Shown: positions 1-9,360, counted from the first letter of the stretch. The stretch is DNA of 64,000 nucleotides from Nocardiopsis gilva YIM 90087 (GCF_002263495.1 NZ_CP022753.1:5882312-5946311), one strand, 5' to 3'. Notes: generated by a model from the sequence alone, not told the origin. Numbers and translations: made by a program.

Positions 1-296
1 AGGAGCTCGCTGACGATGCGGTGGCCGACCCCGTGCCCCTGGAGGGCCGGATCGACCGCGACGGTGCGCACCTCCGCGAGGTCCTCCCACAGCACGTGCA
101 GCGCACCGCAGCCGACGACGGTCCGCCGGTCGCCGTCGTCGGCCTCGGCCACCCAGAATTCCTGGATGTCCTCATACAGGTTGACCGTGCTCTTGGAGAG
201 GACACGGCGTTCCCCGCTGAACATGTCCATGAGCCGGCGGATGTGGACGACGTCTCGTGTCCGCGCGCGGCGGATGGTGACCTGCGTTATCGGCAT
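1..296 (-). CDS. argA: Amino-acid N-acetyltransferase (GNAT), partial
   Basis: Only the N-terminal 98 residues lie in the window; the gene runs off the left edge. The protein starts MPITQVTIRRARTRDV and contains NLYEDIQEFWVAE, GCGALHVLWEDLAEVRT and the acetyl-CoA loop AVDPALQGHGVGHRIV. This is the pattern of the short actinobacterial GNAT proteins annotated as N-acetylglutamate synthase, the first step of arginine synthesis. The family is clear from the sequence; the substrate is inferred from resemblance. The ATG at 296 is the only start upstream of the conserved region. It is the last gene of the minus-strand block and is separated from its neighbour by about 105 bases. Confidence 0.8.
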   Translation of the reverse strand, partial: MPITQVTIRRARTRDVVHIRRLMDMFSGERRVLSKSTVNLYEDIQEFWVAEADDGDRRTVVGCGALHVLWEDLAEVRTVAVDPALQGHGVGHRIVSEL

Positions 297-401
297 GACC
301 GAATCAGACTACCCACCCGCGTCGCCCGGACGCGGGCCGCCATCACGGAAGTCCCACCCGGGTTTGGCCCCGGGCGGGACTTCCCACGGTTCGGTGGCCT
401 G

Positions 402-707
402 TTAGATCAACTGCTTACGGGCGGCCCACACCACCGCTTCGATCGGGGTGTTGACGCCCAGTTGGTCGCATATGGCCCGGAGCCGACGGCGCAGGGTGCG
501 CGCGCTGAGTTCGAGACGCCGCGCGGCGACGTCCGTGGTCACGCCGGTGGCGATCTCCGCCAGCAGCTGGAGCTCATCGTCGGTCAGTTCGACCGGCACG
601 CTCGGCCCGCCTTCGCGCGAGGGCGCGGGGGCCGGCACCATTGTCTCGCCGAACGGCGGGACACCGGGATCCTTTACGGCACGACGTACGAGTGTGGCCT
701 GTTCCAC
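402..707 (-). CDS. LuxR-type helix-turn-helix regulator, small
   Basis: This protein of about 101 residues ends in a LuxR/GerE-like DNA-binding domain: LTDDELQLLAEIATGVTTD, then AARRLELSARTLRRRL, then ICDQLGVNTPIEAVVWA. No receiver or ligand domain precedes the HTH, so it is a stand-alone DNA-binding protein. I chose the GTG at 707 because GGGAGG lies five bases upstream. An in-frame ATG at 722 would add MREDG, and longer upstream extensions look non-coding. It sits downstream of lysS, where related actinobacteria often have lsr2; no lsr2 is present here. Targets are unknown. Confidence 0.72.
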   Translation of the reverse strand: MEQATLVRRAVKDPGVPPFGETMVPAPAPSREGGPSVPVELTDDELQLLAEIATGVTTDVAARRLELSARTLRRRLRAICDQLGVNTPIEAVVWAARKQLI

Positions 708-1363
708 TCCGTCCTCCCTCATCCATGGTGAGTGCGGAACAACAACTCGTCGCCGCAGGAACCTTGGGTGAGGTGAGGTACGAACCTCCGGACATATGCG
801 CTCGGGCGCTGATGCGGACCGACGGCAGGTCACCGGGATACTCGTTCCCCTGGCACAGAAACGAGAAGTCGGTGTGGGCCATGATCCGCGGACCCGATGA
901 CCGCGGTCTGGGACGGACAGACCGGGCGAGTGCACACACGGCGAGGGATGGGCGAACCTGCCGGAGCCGTGCTCAGCCATCCTCACTCGCCGTCACCTCA
1001 GATCCACTACGGCAAACAGGCGGAAAATCTCCGCTCGCTTCGAAACGCTAAGCGGCCGGGAACAGGGCGTCAAGGTCGAATATATTACTCAGAGTAAATA
1101 TAAACAGACGTTCCGTGACGTCCATAGAGAACAAGAACCTACGAAGTCGGCAGTGACCTGCGAAAATAATCTTCGGCTCAGACAGACCGCACGGACAGTG
1201 ATCTACCGAAGAGTATTCCGAAAGTGACCATGAAGACAGTGCTATGGCCTGGGGCTTTACACAATGACCAAATATCACGATCCCGCAACGCGAACCGCGC
1301 GAGCTCGGAGGTCATCTCACTGCAGGGTCGTCGATCCCGAGCGGCGGGGACGGCCCTGTGCCA
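708..1363. other. Intergenic region with an A/T-rich patch
   Basis: These 656 bases separate the lysS stop from the LuxR-type gene. Between about 1070 and 1290 the base composition drops to much lower GC than any surrounding gene. Short ORFs on both strands here lack typical GC-rich third positions and recognisable domains, so I call none of them. The region probably carries the promoter of the LuxR-type gene. Confidence 0.55.
1085..1097. promoter_or_regulatory. Operator-like inverted repeat TTACTC-A-GAGTAA
   Basis: A perfect 6-bp inverted repeat with one central base sits inside the A/T-rich patch upstream of the LuxR-type gene. It resembles a dimer binding site, but the cognate protein and the distance to a promoter are unknown, and a chance match in A/T-rich DNA cannot be excluded. 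Confidence 0.25.
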
Positions 1364-2860
1364 TCACTCCGGCTTGACCAGCGGGAAGAGCACGGTCTCC
1401 CGGATGTTCTTGCCGGTGAACGCCATGAGCAGGCGGTCGATGCCCATGCCCACGCCACCCGACGGCGGCATACCGTACTCCAGCGCACGCAGGAAGTCCT
1501 CGTCCAGCTGCATCGCCTCGGCGTCACCGCCCGCTGCCAGCAGCGACTGCTCAGTGAGGCGGCGGCGCTGCTCGACCGGGTCGACCAGCTCGGAGTATCC
1601 GGTCCCCAGCTCCATGCCGAACCCGATGAGGTCCCACTTCTCGGTGAGCAGCGGGTCCTCCCGGTGCACCCGGGTCAGCGGGCTCGTCTCCATCGGGTAG
1701 TCGCGAACGAAGGTTGGCCGCACCAGCGTGTGCTCGACCAGCTCCTCGAAGAGGTGCTCGACCAGCTTGCCCTGGCCCCAGTCCGGGCTCCACTCCACCC
1801 CGCGGGCGTCGGCGTACTTGCGCACCGTGTCGATCGACGTCCGCGGCGTGATCTCCTCGCCCAGCGCCTCTGACACCGCGCCGAAGAGGGTGACCGACGG
1901 CCACTCGCCGCCCAGGTCGAACTCCTCGCCGTCGCGCTCCACGACCAGCGAGCCGAAGGCCGACCGGGCCGCATCCTGGATCAGCGTCCGCGTGATGTCG
2001 GCCATCACGTTGTAGTCGGCGTAGGCCTGGTAGAACTCCAGCATCGTGAACTCGGGGTTGTGCGTGGAGTCCGCGCCCTCGTTCCGGAAGTTGCGGTTGA
2101 TCTCGAAGACCTTCTCCATGCCGCCGACCGCGAGCCGCTTGAGGTAGAGCTCGGGCGCGATGCGCAGGTAGAGGTCGAGGTCGTAGGCGTTGATGTGCGT
2201 GGTGAACGGACGCGCCGTGGCACCGCCGTGCACCGGCTGCAGCATCGGGGTCTCGACCTCGATGTAGCCGAAGTCGTCCAGGGTGGACCGCAGCGAGCGG
2301 ATCGCGGCCGAGCGGCGGCGCACCATCTCCCGCGACTCGGGGTTCACGATGAGGTCGACGTAGCGCTGGCGGACGCGGGCCTCCGGGTCGGTCAGCCCCT
2401 TGTGCTTCTCCGGCAGCGGGCGCAGGCACTTGGCGGTCAGCCGCCACGCGTCGACCATGATCGACAGCTCGCCGCGCCGCGACGTGATGACCTCGCCCTC
2501 AACACCGACGTGGTCGCCGAGGTCGATGTCGCCCTTCCAGGCGGCCAGCGACTCCGCGCCCAGCTTGTCCAGGGACATCATCACCTGGATGTCGCCGGAC
2601 TCGTCGCGCAGCGTGGCGAAGCAGAGCTTGCCCCCGGTGCGGTAGAGCATGACCCGGCCGGTGATCCCGACGCGCTCGCCCGTCGCCGTGTCGGGCTCCA
2701 GGCCCTCGTGTTTCTCCCGAATCTCGCCAATGCTGGTGGTCCGGGGAAACCCGACGGGGAAGGGGTCGACCCCTTCGCCCCGCAGACGGTCCAGCTTCTC
2801 GCGCCGGACCCGCATCTGTTCGGGCAGCTCGTCGTAGGATTCGTCCAGCACATCACTCAC
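1364..2860 (-). CDS. lysS: Lysyl-tRNA synthetase, class II
   Basis: Charges tRNA-Lys with lysine in the cytoplasm. The 498-residue length is normal for a bacterial class II LysRS. An N-terminal OB-fold anticodon-binding domain includes VGITGRVMLYRTGGKLCFA. The catalytic core has ETPMLQPVHGGATARPF (motif 1 side), FRNEGADSTHNPEFTMLE (motif 2, about residue 265) and GMGIDRLLMAFTG (motif 3, about residue 471). The start is a GTG at 2860. It follows coaX by 76 bases in the same direction, continuing a vitamin/cofactor gene run. This position matches lysS in other actinobacteria. Confidence 0.97.
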   Translation of the reverse strand: MSDVLDESYDELPEQMRVRREKLDRLRGEGVDPFPVGFPRTTSIGEIREKHEGLEPDTATGERVGITGRVMLYRTGGKLCFATLRDESGDIQVMMSLDKLGAESLAAWKGDIDLGDHVGVEGEVITSRRGELSIMVDAWRLTAKCLRPLPEKHKGLTDPEARVRQRYVDLIVNPESREMVRRRSAAIRSLRSTLDDFGYIEVETPMLQPVHGGATARPFTTHINAYDLDLYLRIAPELYLKRLAVGGMEKVFEINRNFRNEGADSTHNPEFTMLEFYQAYADYNVMADITRTLIQDAARSAFGSLVVERDGEEFDLGGEWPSVTLFGAVSEALGEEITPRTSIDTVRKYADARGVEWSPDWGQGKLVEHLFEELVEHTLVRPTFVRDYPMETSPLTRVHREDPLLTEKWDLIGFGMELGTGYSELVDPVEQRRRLTEQSLLAAGGDAEAMQLDEDFLRALEYGMPPSGGVGMGIDRLLMAFTGKNIRETVLFPLVKPE

Positions 2861-2936
2861 AGGCCCGATCCTATCGGCCCGATCCGGGTGCCCGGAGCGT
2901 GCGGCGAAAGCGATCGACGGCGATCGAGGGCACCGA

Positions 2937-3719
2937 TCACCCGACGTTACGAGCGAACACGAGACGCAGCCCCACCAGGGTCAGCCAGGGTTCGTGGACG
3001 TCCACGGTCTCGCACTCTTCCACCACCAGCGGGGCCAGGCCGCCGGTGGCCACCACCGTCACCTCGTCGACGTCGTCGGTCAGGTCCTGGGCCATGCGGT
3101 CGACGATCCCGTCGACCTGCCCGGAGAAACCGAAGATGATGCCCGAGCGCAGCGCCTCGGTGGTGTTCTTGGCGATGACGGAGCGCGGCTTGACGATCTC
3201 CACCATGTGCAGCTGCGCGCCGCGCTGCGAGAGCGCCTCCACCGAGATGTCGATCCCCGGGGCGATGGCCCCGCCGACGTACTCGCCCTTCACGCTCACC
3301 GCGTCGAACGTGGTGGCGGTGCCGAAGTCCACGACGACGCAGGGGCCGCCGTAGAGCTGCACGGCGGCGAGCGCGTTGATGATGCGGTCGCTGCCGACCT
3401 CCTTGGGGTTGTCCATCCGGACCGGGATGCCCGTCTTCACCCCCGGCTCGACGATGACCGCCGGGACGTCGCCGAACTGCCGCCGGAACATCTCGCGCAT
3501 CTCGTGCTGCACCGTGGGCACCGAGCAGCACATCGCGATCCCGTCGATGTCGCCCACGCTGTGCAGCTCACTGGCGTCCACAAGGCCTCGCAGCACGACC
3601 GACCACTCATCGGCGGTGCGACGGGCCTCCGTCCCCACGCGCCAGTGCTCCATCAGGTCGTCCCCGTCGAAGAGACCGAGGACGGTGTGCGAGTTGCCGA
3701 CGTCGATAGCGAGCAGCAT
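2937..3719 (-). CDS. coaX: Type III pantothenate kinase
   Basis: Phosphorylates pantothenate, the first committed step of coenzyme A synthesis. The 260-residue protein has the ASKHA-fold signatures of CoaX: DVGNSHTVLGLFDG at residues 6-19, GSDRIINALAA at 109-119 and DFGTATTFDAV at 131-141. It lies 29 bases after the nadB-nadC stop and 76 before lysS, so cotranscription is likely. With panC in the same run, two CoA steps and two NAD steps are grouped together. Confidence 0.95.
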   Translation of the reverse strand: MLLAIDVGNSHTVLGLFDGDDLMEHWRVGTEARRTADEWSVVLRGLVDASELHSVGDIDGIAMCCSVPTVQHEMREMFRRQFGDVPAVIVEPGVKTGIPVRMDNPKEVGSDRIINALAAVQLYGGPCVVVDFGTATTFDAVSVKGEYVGGAIAPGIDISVEALSQRGAQLHMVEIVKPRSVIAKNTTEALRSGIIFGFSGQVDGIVDRMAQDLTDDVDEVTVVATGGLAPLVVEECETVDVHEPWLTLVGLRLVFARNVG

Positions 3720-3748
3720 CTGGGCCTTATCCGAGGTTGTGAGGTGGG

Positions 3749-6334
3749 TCAGTGGCTCTCACGCAGATCGAGCGCGATGTCCAGCGCCGGACTGGAATGT
3801 GTGAGGGCACCCACCGCAAGATAGTCCACACCGGTCTCCGCCACCTGGGAAGCGACAGAAAGAGTCAAACCTCCGCTGGATTCGAGCCGGGCGCGGCCCT
3901 TCACGAGGGCGACGGCCTCGCGCAGCTGTGCCACCGAGAAGTTGTCCAGCAGGATCTCCTCGGCTCCGGCCTCCAGCGCCGCCTCGATCTGGTCGATCCG
4001 GTCGACCTCGACCTCCAGCGGCACGTCGGGGTGGGCGGACCGAACGGCGCGCACCGCCTCAGCCACCCCGCCCGCGGCCAGCACGTGGTTGTCCTTGATC
4101 AGAGCGGCGTCGCACAGCCCGAAGCGGTGGTTGACGCCGCCACCGCAGCGCACCGCGTACTTCTCCACGGCGCGCAGGCCGAGGTGGGTCTTGCGGCTGT
4201 CGCGGATCCGCGCTCCGGTCCCGGCCACGGCGTCCACCCAGGCGCGGGTGGCCGTGGCGACACCGGACAGGTGGGTGAGCAGGTTGAGCGCGGTGCGCTC
4301 GGCGGTGAGGAGGTGGCGGGTGCGCGCGGTAACGGTCATCAGGACGTCGCCGCAGCGGACCCGGTCGCCGTCGGCCGCGTGCCGCTCCACCTCCATGACC
4401 CCGTCGGTGACCATCCAGAAGACGGCCTCAGCCAGCGGGAGCCCGGCCACCACCCCGTCGGCGCGGGCCACGACATCGGCGGTGCGGATCTGGGCGGCGG
4501 GGATGGTGGCGTCGGTGGTGACGTCGGTGCCGATCCCCTCACGGTCCAGGTCCTCGTCGAGGGCGGTGGCGATCAGCCGCTCGACGGCCGCCGCTCCGAG
4601 ACCGCGGACGTCGCCCTTGGTCACCTCGGCGAGCTCCGCGGCGAGGTGCTCGGGAAGCCGCGCCGCCCCTCGCGACCGGTCCACGGACATGGCGTTCCCT
4701 CCGATCCGGACCGCGACGTTCGTCGGCCCCGTGTGCGCCACCGGGCTGCGGCGTGCGGGCAGCCGCCGGGCACGGTGCAGAGCGGCGACGGTGAGCGTAC
4801 GCGCCACCGTCAGCAGGTTGGCGGCCTCCCACGCCGGGGTGCCGGGTTCGGCACCGGCGTTGGCGGGATCCCCCGCCAGCGCGTCGAGTTCGCGCAGCGC
4901 GCGCTCCAACCCCGCCGCGTCGCGGACGACGCCCACGTGGCGGGACATCGCGGCGCGGATGCGCGGGACGACGGTCGGCGAGACCAGGCCCGACGGCGGG
5001 TCCGCGTCCGGCACGTCCTCCACGGCGGGGCTGGACGCCGAGACCGGAACGGGCTTAGCGCGCCCGGCGAGCCGGTCGGCGACGCGGTGGGCGAACACGA
5101 CGCTCTCCAGCAGGGAGTTGGAGGCCAGGCGGTTGGCGCCGTGCACTCCCGTGCAGGCGACCTCGCCGACGGCGTACAGCCCCGGGACGTCGGTGGCCCC
5201 GCCCAGGTCCGTGGTGAGCCCGCCCGAGGCGTAGTGGGCGGCGGGCGCCACCGGGATCAGGTCGGTGACCGGGTCGATGCCGTGCTTGCGGCAGGAGGCC
5301 AGGATGGTCGGGAAGCGCTCCTCCCACATCCGCGCGCCGAAGTGCCGGGCGTCGAGGAAGACGTGGTCGGTGCCGGTCGCGGCCATGGCCTCGGCGATGC
5401 CCTGGGCGACGACGTCGCGCGGGGCGAGGTCGGTGAGCTCGTGCCGGTCGCGCATGAAGCGGCGGCCCTCGGCGTCGACGAGGAAGGCGCCTTCGCCGCG
5501 CACCGCCTCGGAGATGAGCGGCTGCTGGCCGCGCGCGTCGGCCCCCAGCCACAGCACGGTGGGGTGGAACTGGACGAACTCCAGGTCACGGGCGCTCGCC
5601 CCGGCGCGCAGGCCGAGTGCCACGCCATCGCCGGTGGAGACTTCGGGGTTGGTGGTGGAGGCGAAGACCTGCCCGATGCCGCCGGTGGCCAGCACGACGG
5701 CCCCGGCGTGCACGGCACCCACGCCGTCGCGTTCGCCCTCGCCCATGACGTGCACGGTGACGCCGCGCACGGTCCCCTCAGCCCCCGTGTCGAGCAGCAG
5801 GTCGGGGACGAAGGCGTGCTCGATGAGTTCGACGCGCGGTTCGGCCTTGACGGCGTCGCTCAGCGCCCGCTGGATCTCGGCGCCGGTGGCGTCGCCCCCG
5901 GCGTGGGCGATGCGGCGGGCGCGGTGGCCGCCCTCCCGGGTCAGGGCGAGTTCTCCGGCCGTGGTGCGGTCGAAGGAGGTGCCGCGGTCGATCAGCCAGT
6001 GCAGCGCGTCCGGGCCCTCGGTGACCAGGGTCCGCACTGCTTCCGGAGCGCACAGCTCGCGCCCGGCGATCACGGTGTCGACCATGTGCGCGACCGGCGC
6101 GTCGGACGGGTCGATCACGGCGGCGATCCCGCCCTGGGCCCAGCGCGTGGAGCCCGTGGAGAGGACGTCCTTGGTGACGAGGACGACCCGGCCCGTCGGG
6201 TCGCGCTCGACGTAGCGCAGCGCGGTGCTCAGCCCGGCGATGCCGGATCCGACGATGACCACGTCGGCCTCGACGGACCAGCCGGGCGCCGGCGCCGTGA
6301 GCCGACGGGGCAGCGGCGCCTGTCTCTCGCTCAC
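3749..6334 (-). CDS. nadB-nadC: Fused L-aspartate oxidase / quinolinate phosphoribosyltransferase
   Basis: One open frame of 861 codons covers two enzymes of de novo NAD synthesis. Residues 1 to about 530 are NadB (aspartate to iminoaspartate): FAD motif VVIVGSGIAG at 25-34, RWAQGGIAAV, and HGANRLASNSLLE. Residues 549-861 are NadC (quinolinate to nicotinate mononucleotide): RDSRKTHLGLRAVEKYAV, GGVNHRFGLCDAALIKDNH, LLDNFSV and ESSGGLTL. I chose the GTG at 6334 because AAGGAGGT lies seven bases before it. An ATG at 4690 (residue 549) is preceded by GGAGG, so free NadC could also be made. The NadB tail lacks the usual R-E/T-x-R-G-x-H motif, which suggests the join arose by mutation. No nadA or panD is in the window. 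Confidence 0.9.
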   Translation of the reverse strand: MSERQAPLPRRLTAPAPGWSVEADVVIVGSGIAGLSTALRYVERDPTGRVVLVTKDVLSTGSTRWAQGGIAAVIDPSDAPVAHMVDTVIAGRELCAPEAVRTLVTEGPDALHWLIDRGTSFDRTTAGELALTREGGHRARRIAHAGGDATGAEIQRALSDAVKAEPRVELIEHAFVPDLLLDTGAEGTVRGVTVHVMGEGERDGVGAVHAGAVVLATGGIGQVFASTTNPEVSTGDGVALGLRAGASARDLEFVQFHPTVLWLGADARGQQPLISEAVRGEGAFLVDAEGRRFMRDRHELTDLAPRDVVAQGIAEAMAATGTDHVFLDARHFGARMWEERFPTILASCRKHGIDPVTDLIPVAPAAHYASGGLTTDLGGATDVPGLYAVGEVACTGVHGANRLASNSLLESVVFAHRVADRLAGRAKPVPVSASSPAVEDVPDADPPSGLVSPTVVPRIRAAMSRHVGVVRDAAGLERALRELDALAGDPANAGAEPGTPAWEAANLLTVARTLTVAALHRARRLPARRSPVAHTGPTNVAVRIGGNAMSVDRSRGAARLPEHLAAELAEVTKGDVRGLGAAAVERLIATALDEDLDREGIGTDVTTDATIPAAQIRTADVVARADGVVAGLPLAEAVFWMVTDGVMEVERHAADGDRVRCGDVLMTVTARTRHLLTAERTALNLLTHLSGVATATRAWVDAVAGTGARIRDSRKTHLGLRAVEKYAVRCGGGVNHRFGLCDAALIKDNHVLAAGGVAEAVRAVRSAHPDVPLEVEVDRIDQIEAALEAGAEEILLDNFSVAQLREAVALVKGRARLESSGGLTLSVASQVAETGVDYLAVGALTHSSPALDIALDLRESH
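4690..4704 (-). promoter_or_regulatory. Internal ribosome-binding site before the NadC half
   Basis: On the minus strand, GGAGGGAACGCC immediately precedes an in-frame ATG at 4690, exactly where a stand-alone nadC would begin. It looks like a retained nadC start inside the fused frame and would give a 313-residue NadC, a normal length for that enzyme. Confidence 0.55.
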
Positions 6335-6451
6335 CCGTGTGACCTCCTTGATGTCCACTTCGTTCGGCTCCGGGGCACACGGTGCGGCCCGGGAGACCGG
6401 GGCCGTCGGCCGTGCCGCGCCCTGCGGGCCCCGAGAGGGGCACGCCTGTGC

Positions 6452-7327
6452 TCAGAGCGTGAGCGGCACGTTGTCGATCAGCCGGGTCTTGCCGACCCAT
6501 GCGGCCACGGCGAGCACGGCCTCGCCCCGGAAGTCGTTGGGGACTTCACCGAACGTGTGCGCGTCGACCAGGGCGAGGTAGTCCACGGCGACCGGAGGGG
6601 TCGCCAGGGCCGCCTCGTCCAGAACGGCGCGAGCTGCGCTGAGGATACCGACCGGCCCGGTCACGGACGCGTCCGCCCCGGACAGCAGAGCGCGGGACAG
6701 CGCCAGCGCGGTGGTGCGCTCCTCGGGGCTGAGGTAGACGTTGCGGCTGGACGTGGCCAGGCCGTCGGCGTCGCGGACGGTCGGCGCGCCCATGACGGTG
6801 ATGGGCATGCACAGGTCGCGGACCATGCGGCGGACCACGGACAGCTGCTGGGCGTCCTTCTGGCCGAAGATGGCGACGTCCGGGCGGACCAGGTTGAACA
6901 GCTTGTTGACCACGGTGAGCACGCCCTCGAAGAACCCGGGACGGAACTCGCCCTCCAGCACCCGGCCCATCCTTCCCGGGCTGACCGTGACCATCTGCTC
7001 GCCCGGGTACATCACCTCGACCGGCGGGGCGAAGACCACGTCGACGCCGTCCTCCGCGCAGATCGCGAGGTCGTCGTCGAGCGTGCGCGGGTAGCGGTCG
7101 TAGTCCTCGTTCGGCCCGAACTGCAGGGGGTTGACGAAGATGCTGACCACCACGGTGTCGGCGTGGTCGCGCGCGGCCGCGATCAGGCTGCGGTGTCCGC
7201 TGTGCAGCGCCCCCATCGTGGGCACCAGCGCGACGCGGCCGAGGTTCGCGCGGAGCCGGTCCAGCTCCTCGGGCGTACGGGCGACGGCCGGGGCGGTGCG
7301 GGGAGGAGTGGTTGCCGGTTTGGTCAT
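6452..7327 (-). CDS. panC: Pantothenate synthetase (pantoate--beta-alanine ligase)
   Basis: Condenses pantoate with beta-alanine using ATP to make pantothenate. The 291-residue protein has the HIGH-type nucleotide motif [15 protein letters not shown], then [38 protein letters not shown] and [16 protein letters not shown]. The ATG at 7327 (MTKPATT) has a GAGG sequence nine bases upstream; a TTG five codons earlier is the alternative. It starts 46 bases after the DUF2520 gene and ends 117 bases before nadB-nadC. Many actinobacteria place panD directly after panC; here it is absent. Confidence 0.96.
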   Translation of the reverse strand: MTKPATTPPRTAPAVARTPEELDRLRANLGRVALVPTMGALHSGHRSLIAAARDHADTVVVSIFVNPLQFGPNEDYDRYPRTLDDDLAICAEDGVDVVFAPPVEVMYPGEQMVTVSPGRMGRVLEGEFRPGFFEGVLTVVNKLFNLVRPDVAIFGQKDAQQLSVVRRMVRDLCMPITVMGAPTVRDADGLATSSRNVYLSPEERTTALALSRALLSGADASVTGPVGILSAARAVLDEAALATPPVAVDYLALVDAHTFGEVPNDFRGEAVLAVAAWVGKTRLIDNVPLTL

Positions 7328-7372
7328 CTCAGGTGTCCTCAATGGTTCGGGGCGGGGTGGCGAGGTGGCGGC

Positions 7373-8257
7373 TCACGCCTGGAGGACGTCCAGCAGGCGT
7401 TCGGCGTCGTGCGGCTTGAGCAGTCCGGCGTCCATGGCGCGGTCGGCGGTGAGGCGGGCCAGCGCCACGTAGCTCGCGACGCTCTCGGGCGCGTGGACGC
7501 GCAGTTCGGCGATGTGGGCGGCGACGGTCTCCGAGTCACCGCGCAGTACGGGGCCGCTGAGCCCGTCGATCCCGAGCCGCAGGGCGTTGTCGAGCGCGGC
7601 TCCCAGCAGGGGCCCGAGCATACGACCGGGCTGCTCCACTCCGGCCGTGGTGAGGAGCGCGGCGCTTTCGGCCACCAGGGTGACCAAGTGGTTGGCGCCG
7701 CCGGCCAGGGCCGCGTGGTACAGCGTGCGGTGCTCCTCGGCGATCCACACCGGCTCGGCTCCCATTTCCACGACGAGCGCCTCGGCGATGGGACGCAGGG
7801 CGTCGGGGGCGGTGACGCCGAAGGTGCAGGTGGCCAGGCGGGGCAGGTCTTCGTCGCGGCCGGTGAACGTCATGACCGGGTGCAGGGCCAGTGGCAGGGC
7901 GCCCTTGGCGGTGGCGTCGTCCAGGACGCCGTAGCCGTGGGCGCCACTGGTGTGCACGAGGAGTCGGCCCTGGACATCGGTGCCGGTCTCGACGAGACCG
8001 CGCACGAGGGGACGCAGGGCGTCGTCGGGAACCGTCAGCAGCACCAGGTCGCAGGAGGCGACGACCTCGGCCGGTTCACAGATGCGCGCGTTGGGCAGCC
8101 GCTGCTCGACACGGTCGCGCGAGGCGGCGGAGACCGCCGACGCCGCCGCGACCGTGTGCCCGGCGCGCTCCAGGGCGGCACCGACCACCGACCCGACGCG
8201 GCCGGGGCCGATCACCCCGACCGTGAGCCGGGCGGGTCGCTGCTGTGTGGTGTCCAT
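7373..8257 (-). CDS. Rossmann-fold protein with DUF2520 domain
   Basis: A predicted NAD(P)-dependent dehydrogenase of 294 residues. The N-terminal Rossmann fold carries LTVGVIGPGRVGSVVGAAL; the C-terminal half is the helical DUF2520 region with LYHAALAGGANHLVTLVAES. The fold resembles 6-phosphogluconate and ketopantoate reductases. Its constant position just upstream of panC in actinobacteria has led to suggestions of a role in pantoate formation, but the substrate is unproven. The ATG at 8257 (MDTTQQR) is preferred over an ORF start 54 bases upstream, because the glycine-rich loop normally lies near the N-terminus. Confidence 0.85.
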   Translation of the reverse strand: MDTTQQRPARLTVGVIGPGRVGSVVGAALERAGHTVAAASAVSAASRDRVEQRLPNARICEPAEVVASCDLVLLTVPDDALRPLVRGLVETGTDVQGRLLVHTSGAHGYGVLDDATAKGALPLALHPVMTFTGRDEDLPRLATCTFGVTAPDALRPIAEALVVEMGAEPVWIAEEHRTLYHAALAGGANHLVTLVAESAALLTTAGVEQPGRMLGPLLGAALDNALRLGIDGLSGPVLRGDSETVAAHIAELRVHAPESVASYVALARLTADRAMDAGLLKPHDAERLLDVLQA

Positions 8258-8553
8258 CGGATCGCTGCCCCTCGTTCCAGTCCACGGGCGGGTACCGGAC
8301 GTCGTGCGCACAGCCTACTGTCCGTAGTGGATCCCCAGCACGCTGCCCTACCTGGGGCCGGACGTGCGACGACACGAGAAATTGGGCCGACGCCGACGAA
8401 ACGGCCATTGGCTCGTGGAGCACCGAGTGGACCGGGAGCCCCCAGCGTCTGCTGCGCGGCCCCGGACGCAATCCCCGGATGATCGCCGGCACAGGCGGGA
8501 TTCTGCCCGCTTCGTCCCGCCGGAGACTGTGCACATCGTTCGAAAACGCGAAC

Positions 8554-8586
8554 GGCGCCGACTCCGGGGGATGAGGAGTCGGCGCC
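8554..8586 (-). terminator. Hairpin terminator after the small secreted protein gene
   Basis: A perfect 12-bp stem (GGCGCCGACTCC with GGAGTCGGCGCC) encloses a 9-base loop. On the minus strand it is followed by TTCGCGTTTTCG. It lies about 120 bases beyond the stop of the gene at 8709-8948. Confidence 0.75.
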
Positions 8587-8708
8587 GGATACCCGGCCGC
8601 GGTGCGCATCCACGGTCGAGCCTGGGCTTGAGGGGGTTCGTGGTGTCCGGTCGCGTGCGCAGCGCTACCCACGCGGCCGAACATGCCAGGCGGCGATGTG
8701 CCGTCCTG

Positions 8709-8948
8709 CTAGCCGTTGGCCGCGACCACGCCGACGATGGGCACGCCGGTGACGATGCCGGCGGCCGGGGTCGAGGAGGCGGCGGAGGCGCTGGCGCCGC
8801 TGGTGGCGGCCGCAACGCTGCCGGCACCGGTGGCCACCCCGGGAACGACGACGGTGCCGGCGGTAACGGCGTGGGCCGGGGCGGCGGAGAGGAGGACACC
8901 CGCGGAGGCGGCGATGACGGCACCGGTGGCGATGGACTTCTTCAGCAC
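8709..8948 (-). CDS. Small secreted hydrophobic protein
   Basis: A 79-residue protein with a clear signal peptide: LKKSIATGAVIAASAGVLLS, then a cleavage site after APAHA. The mature 50 residues are almost only A, G, V, S, T and P and end GVPIVGVVAANG. There are no cysteines. I chose the GTG at 8948 because AAGGAG lies nine bases upstream; the nearby ATG on the same strand runs into a stop after three codons. The gene pairs with the chaplin-like gene upstream: same length, same lysine-rich start, own terminator. A cell-surface or aerial-structure role is possible by analogy only. Confidence 0.7.
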   Translation of the reverse strand: MLKKSIATGAVIAASAGVLLSAAPAHAVTAGTVVVPGVATGAGSVAAATSGASASAASSTPAAGIVTGVPIVGVVAANG

Positions 8949-9360
8949 TGCATGACTCCTTGTACAGACCGGCCCGGGGGAACCGACCGGCCATCGGGGG
9001 GTGACTACGTGAGCACTTTCCGTGCCCACATGTCATTTAGCCAGACACCGCCGCCTTCGCGCAGCGGATGACCTCGAACAATGACGTGGAGGAACGATCC
9101 ATCCACTTAATGTGAGTCGACTTATCCGGATTTTGCGTACGGAACTTCTGTGACTCGTGGGGTTAGTGTGACGCGCGACACACCAGATTCGGACAATTCT
9201 GCGCGTCACCTAACCGACGTTTCAGTTCGAACAGTTCCGACCGCGCCCCAGGTGGGGCAGAACCCCGCAGAGCGACGGGGAGCACAGGGAGAGCAAGGGA
9301 GGCCAAAGCCGAGCCACCGGCCTCCGCCCGAAACCCGGAGAACCACGACAGCAACAGGAC
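8949..9360. other. Intergenic region between two secreted-peptide genes
   Basis: I see no supported coding sequence in these 412 bases. The region must contain the promoter of the gene at 8709-8948. Short ORFs here are low-quality shadows. Confidence 0.5.

Noticed and set aside
1048-1278. Minus-strand ORF of 76 codons in the A/T-rich patch
   Set aside because: No codon bias, no ribosome-binding site and no domain; the open frame follows from local composition.
3752-8482. Plus-strand ORF of 1576 codons
   Set aside because: It is antisense to nadB-nadC, panC and DUF2520. Its G/A/D/R-rich peptide is a product of high GC on the opposite strand, with no recognisable domain.
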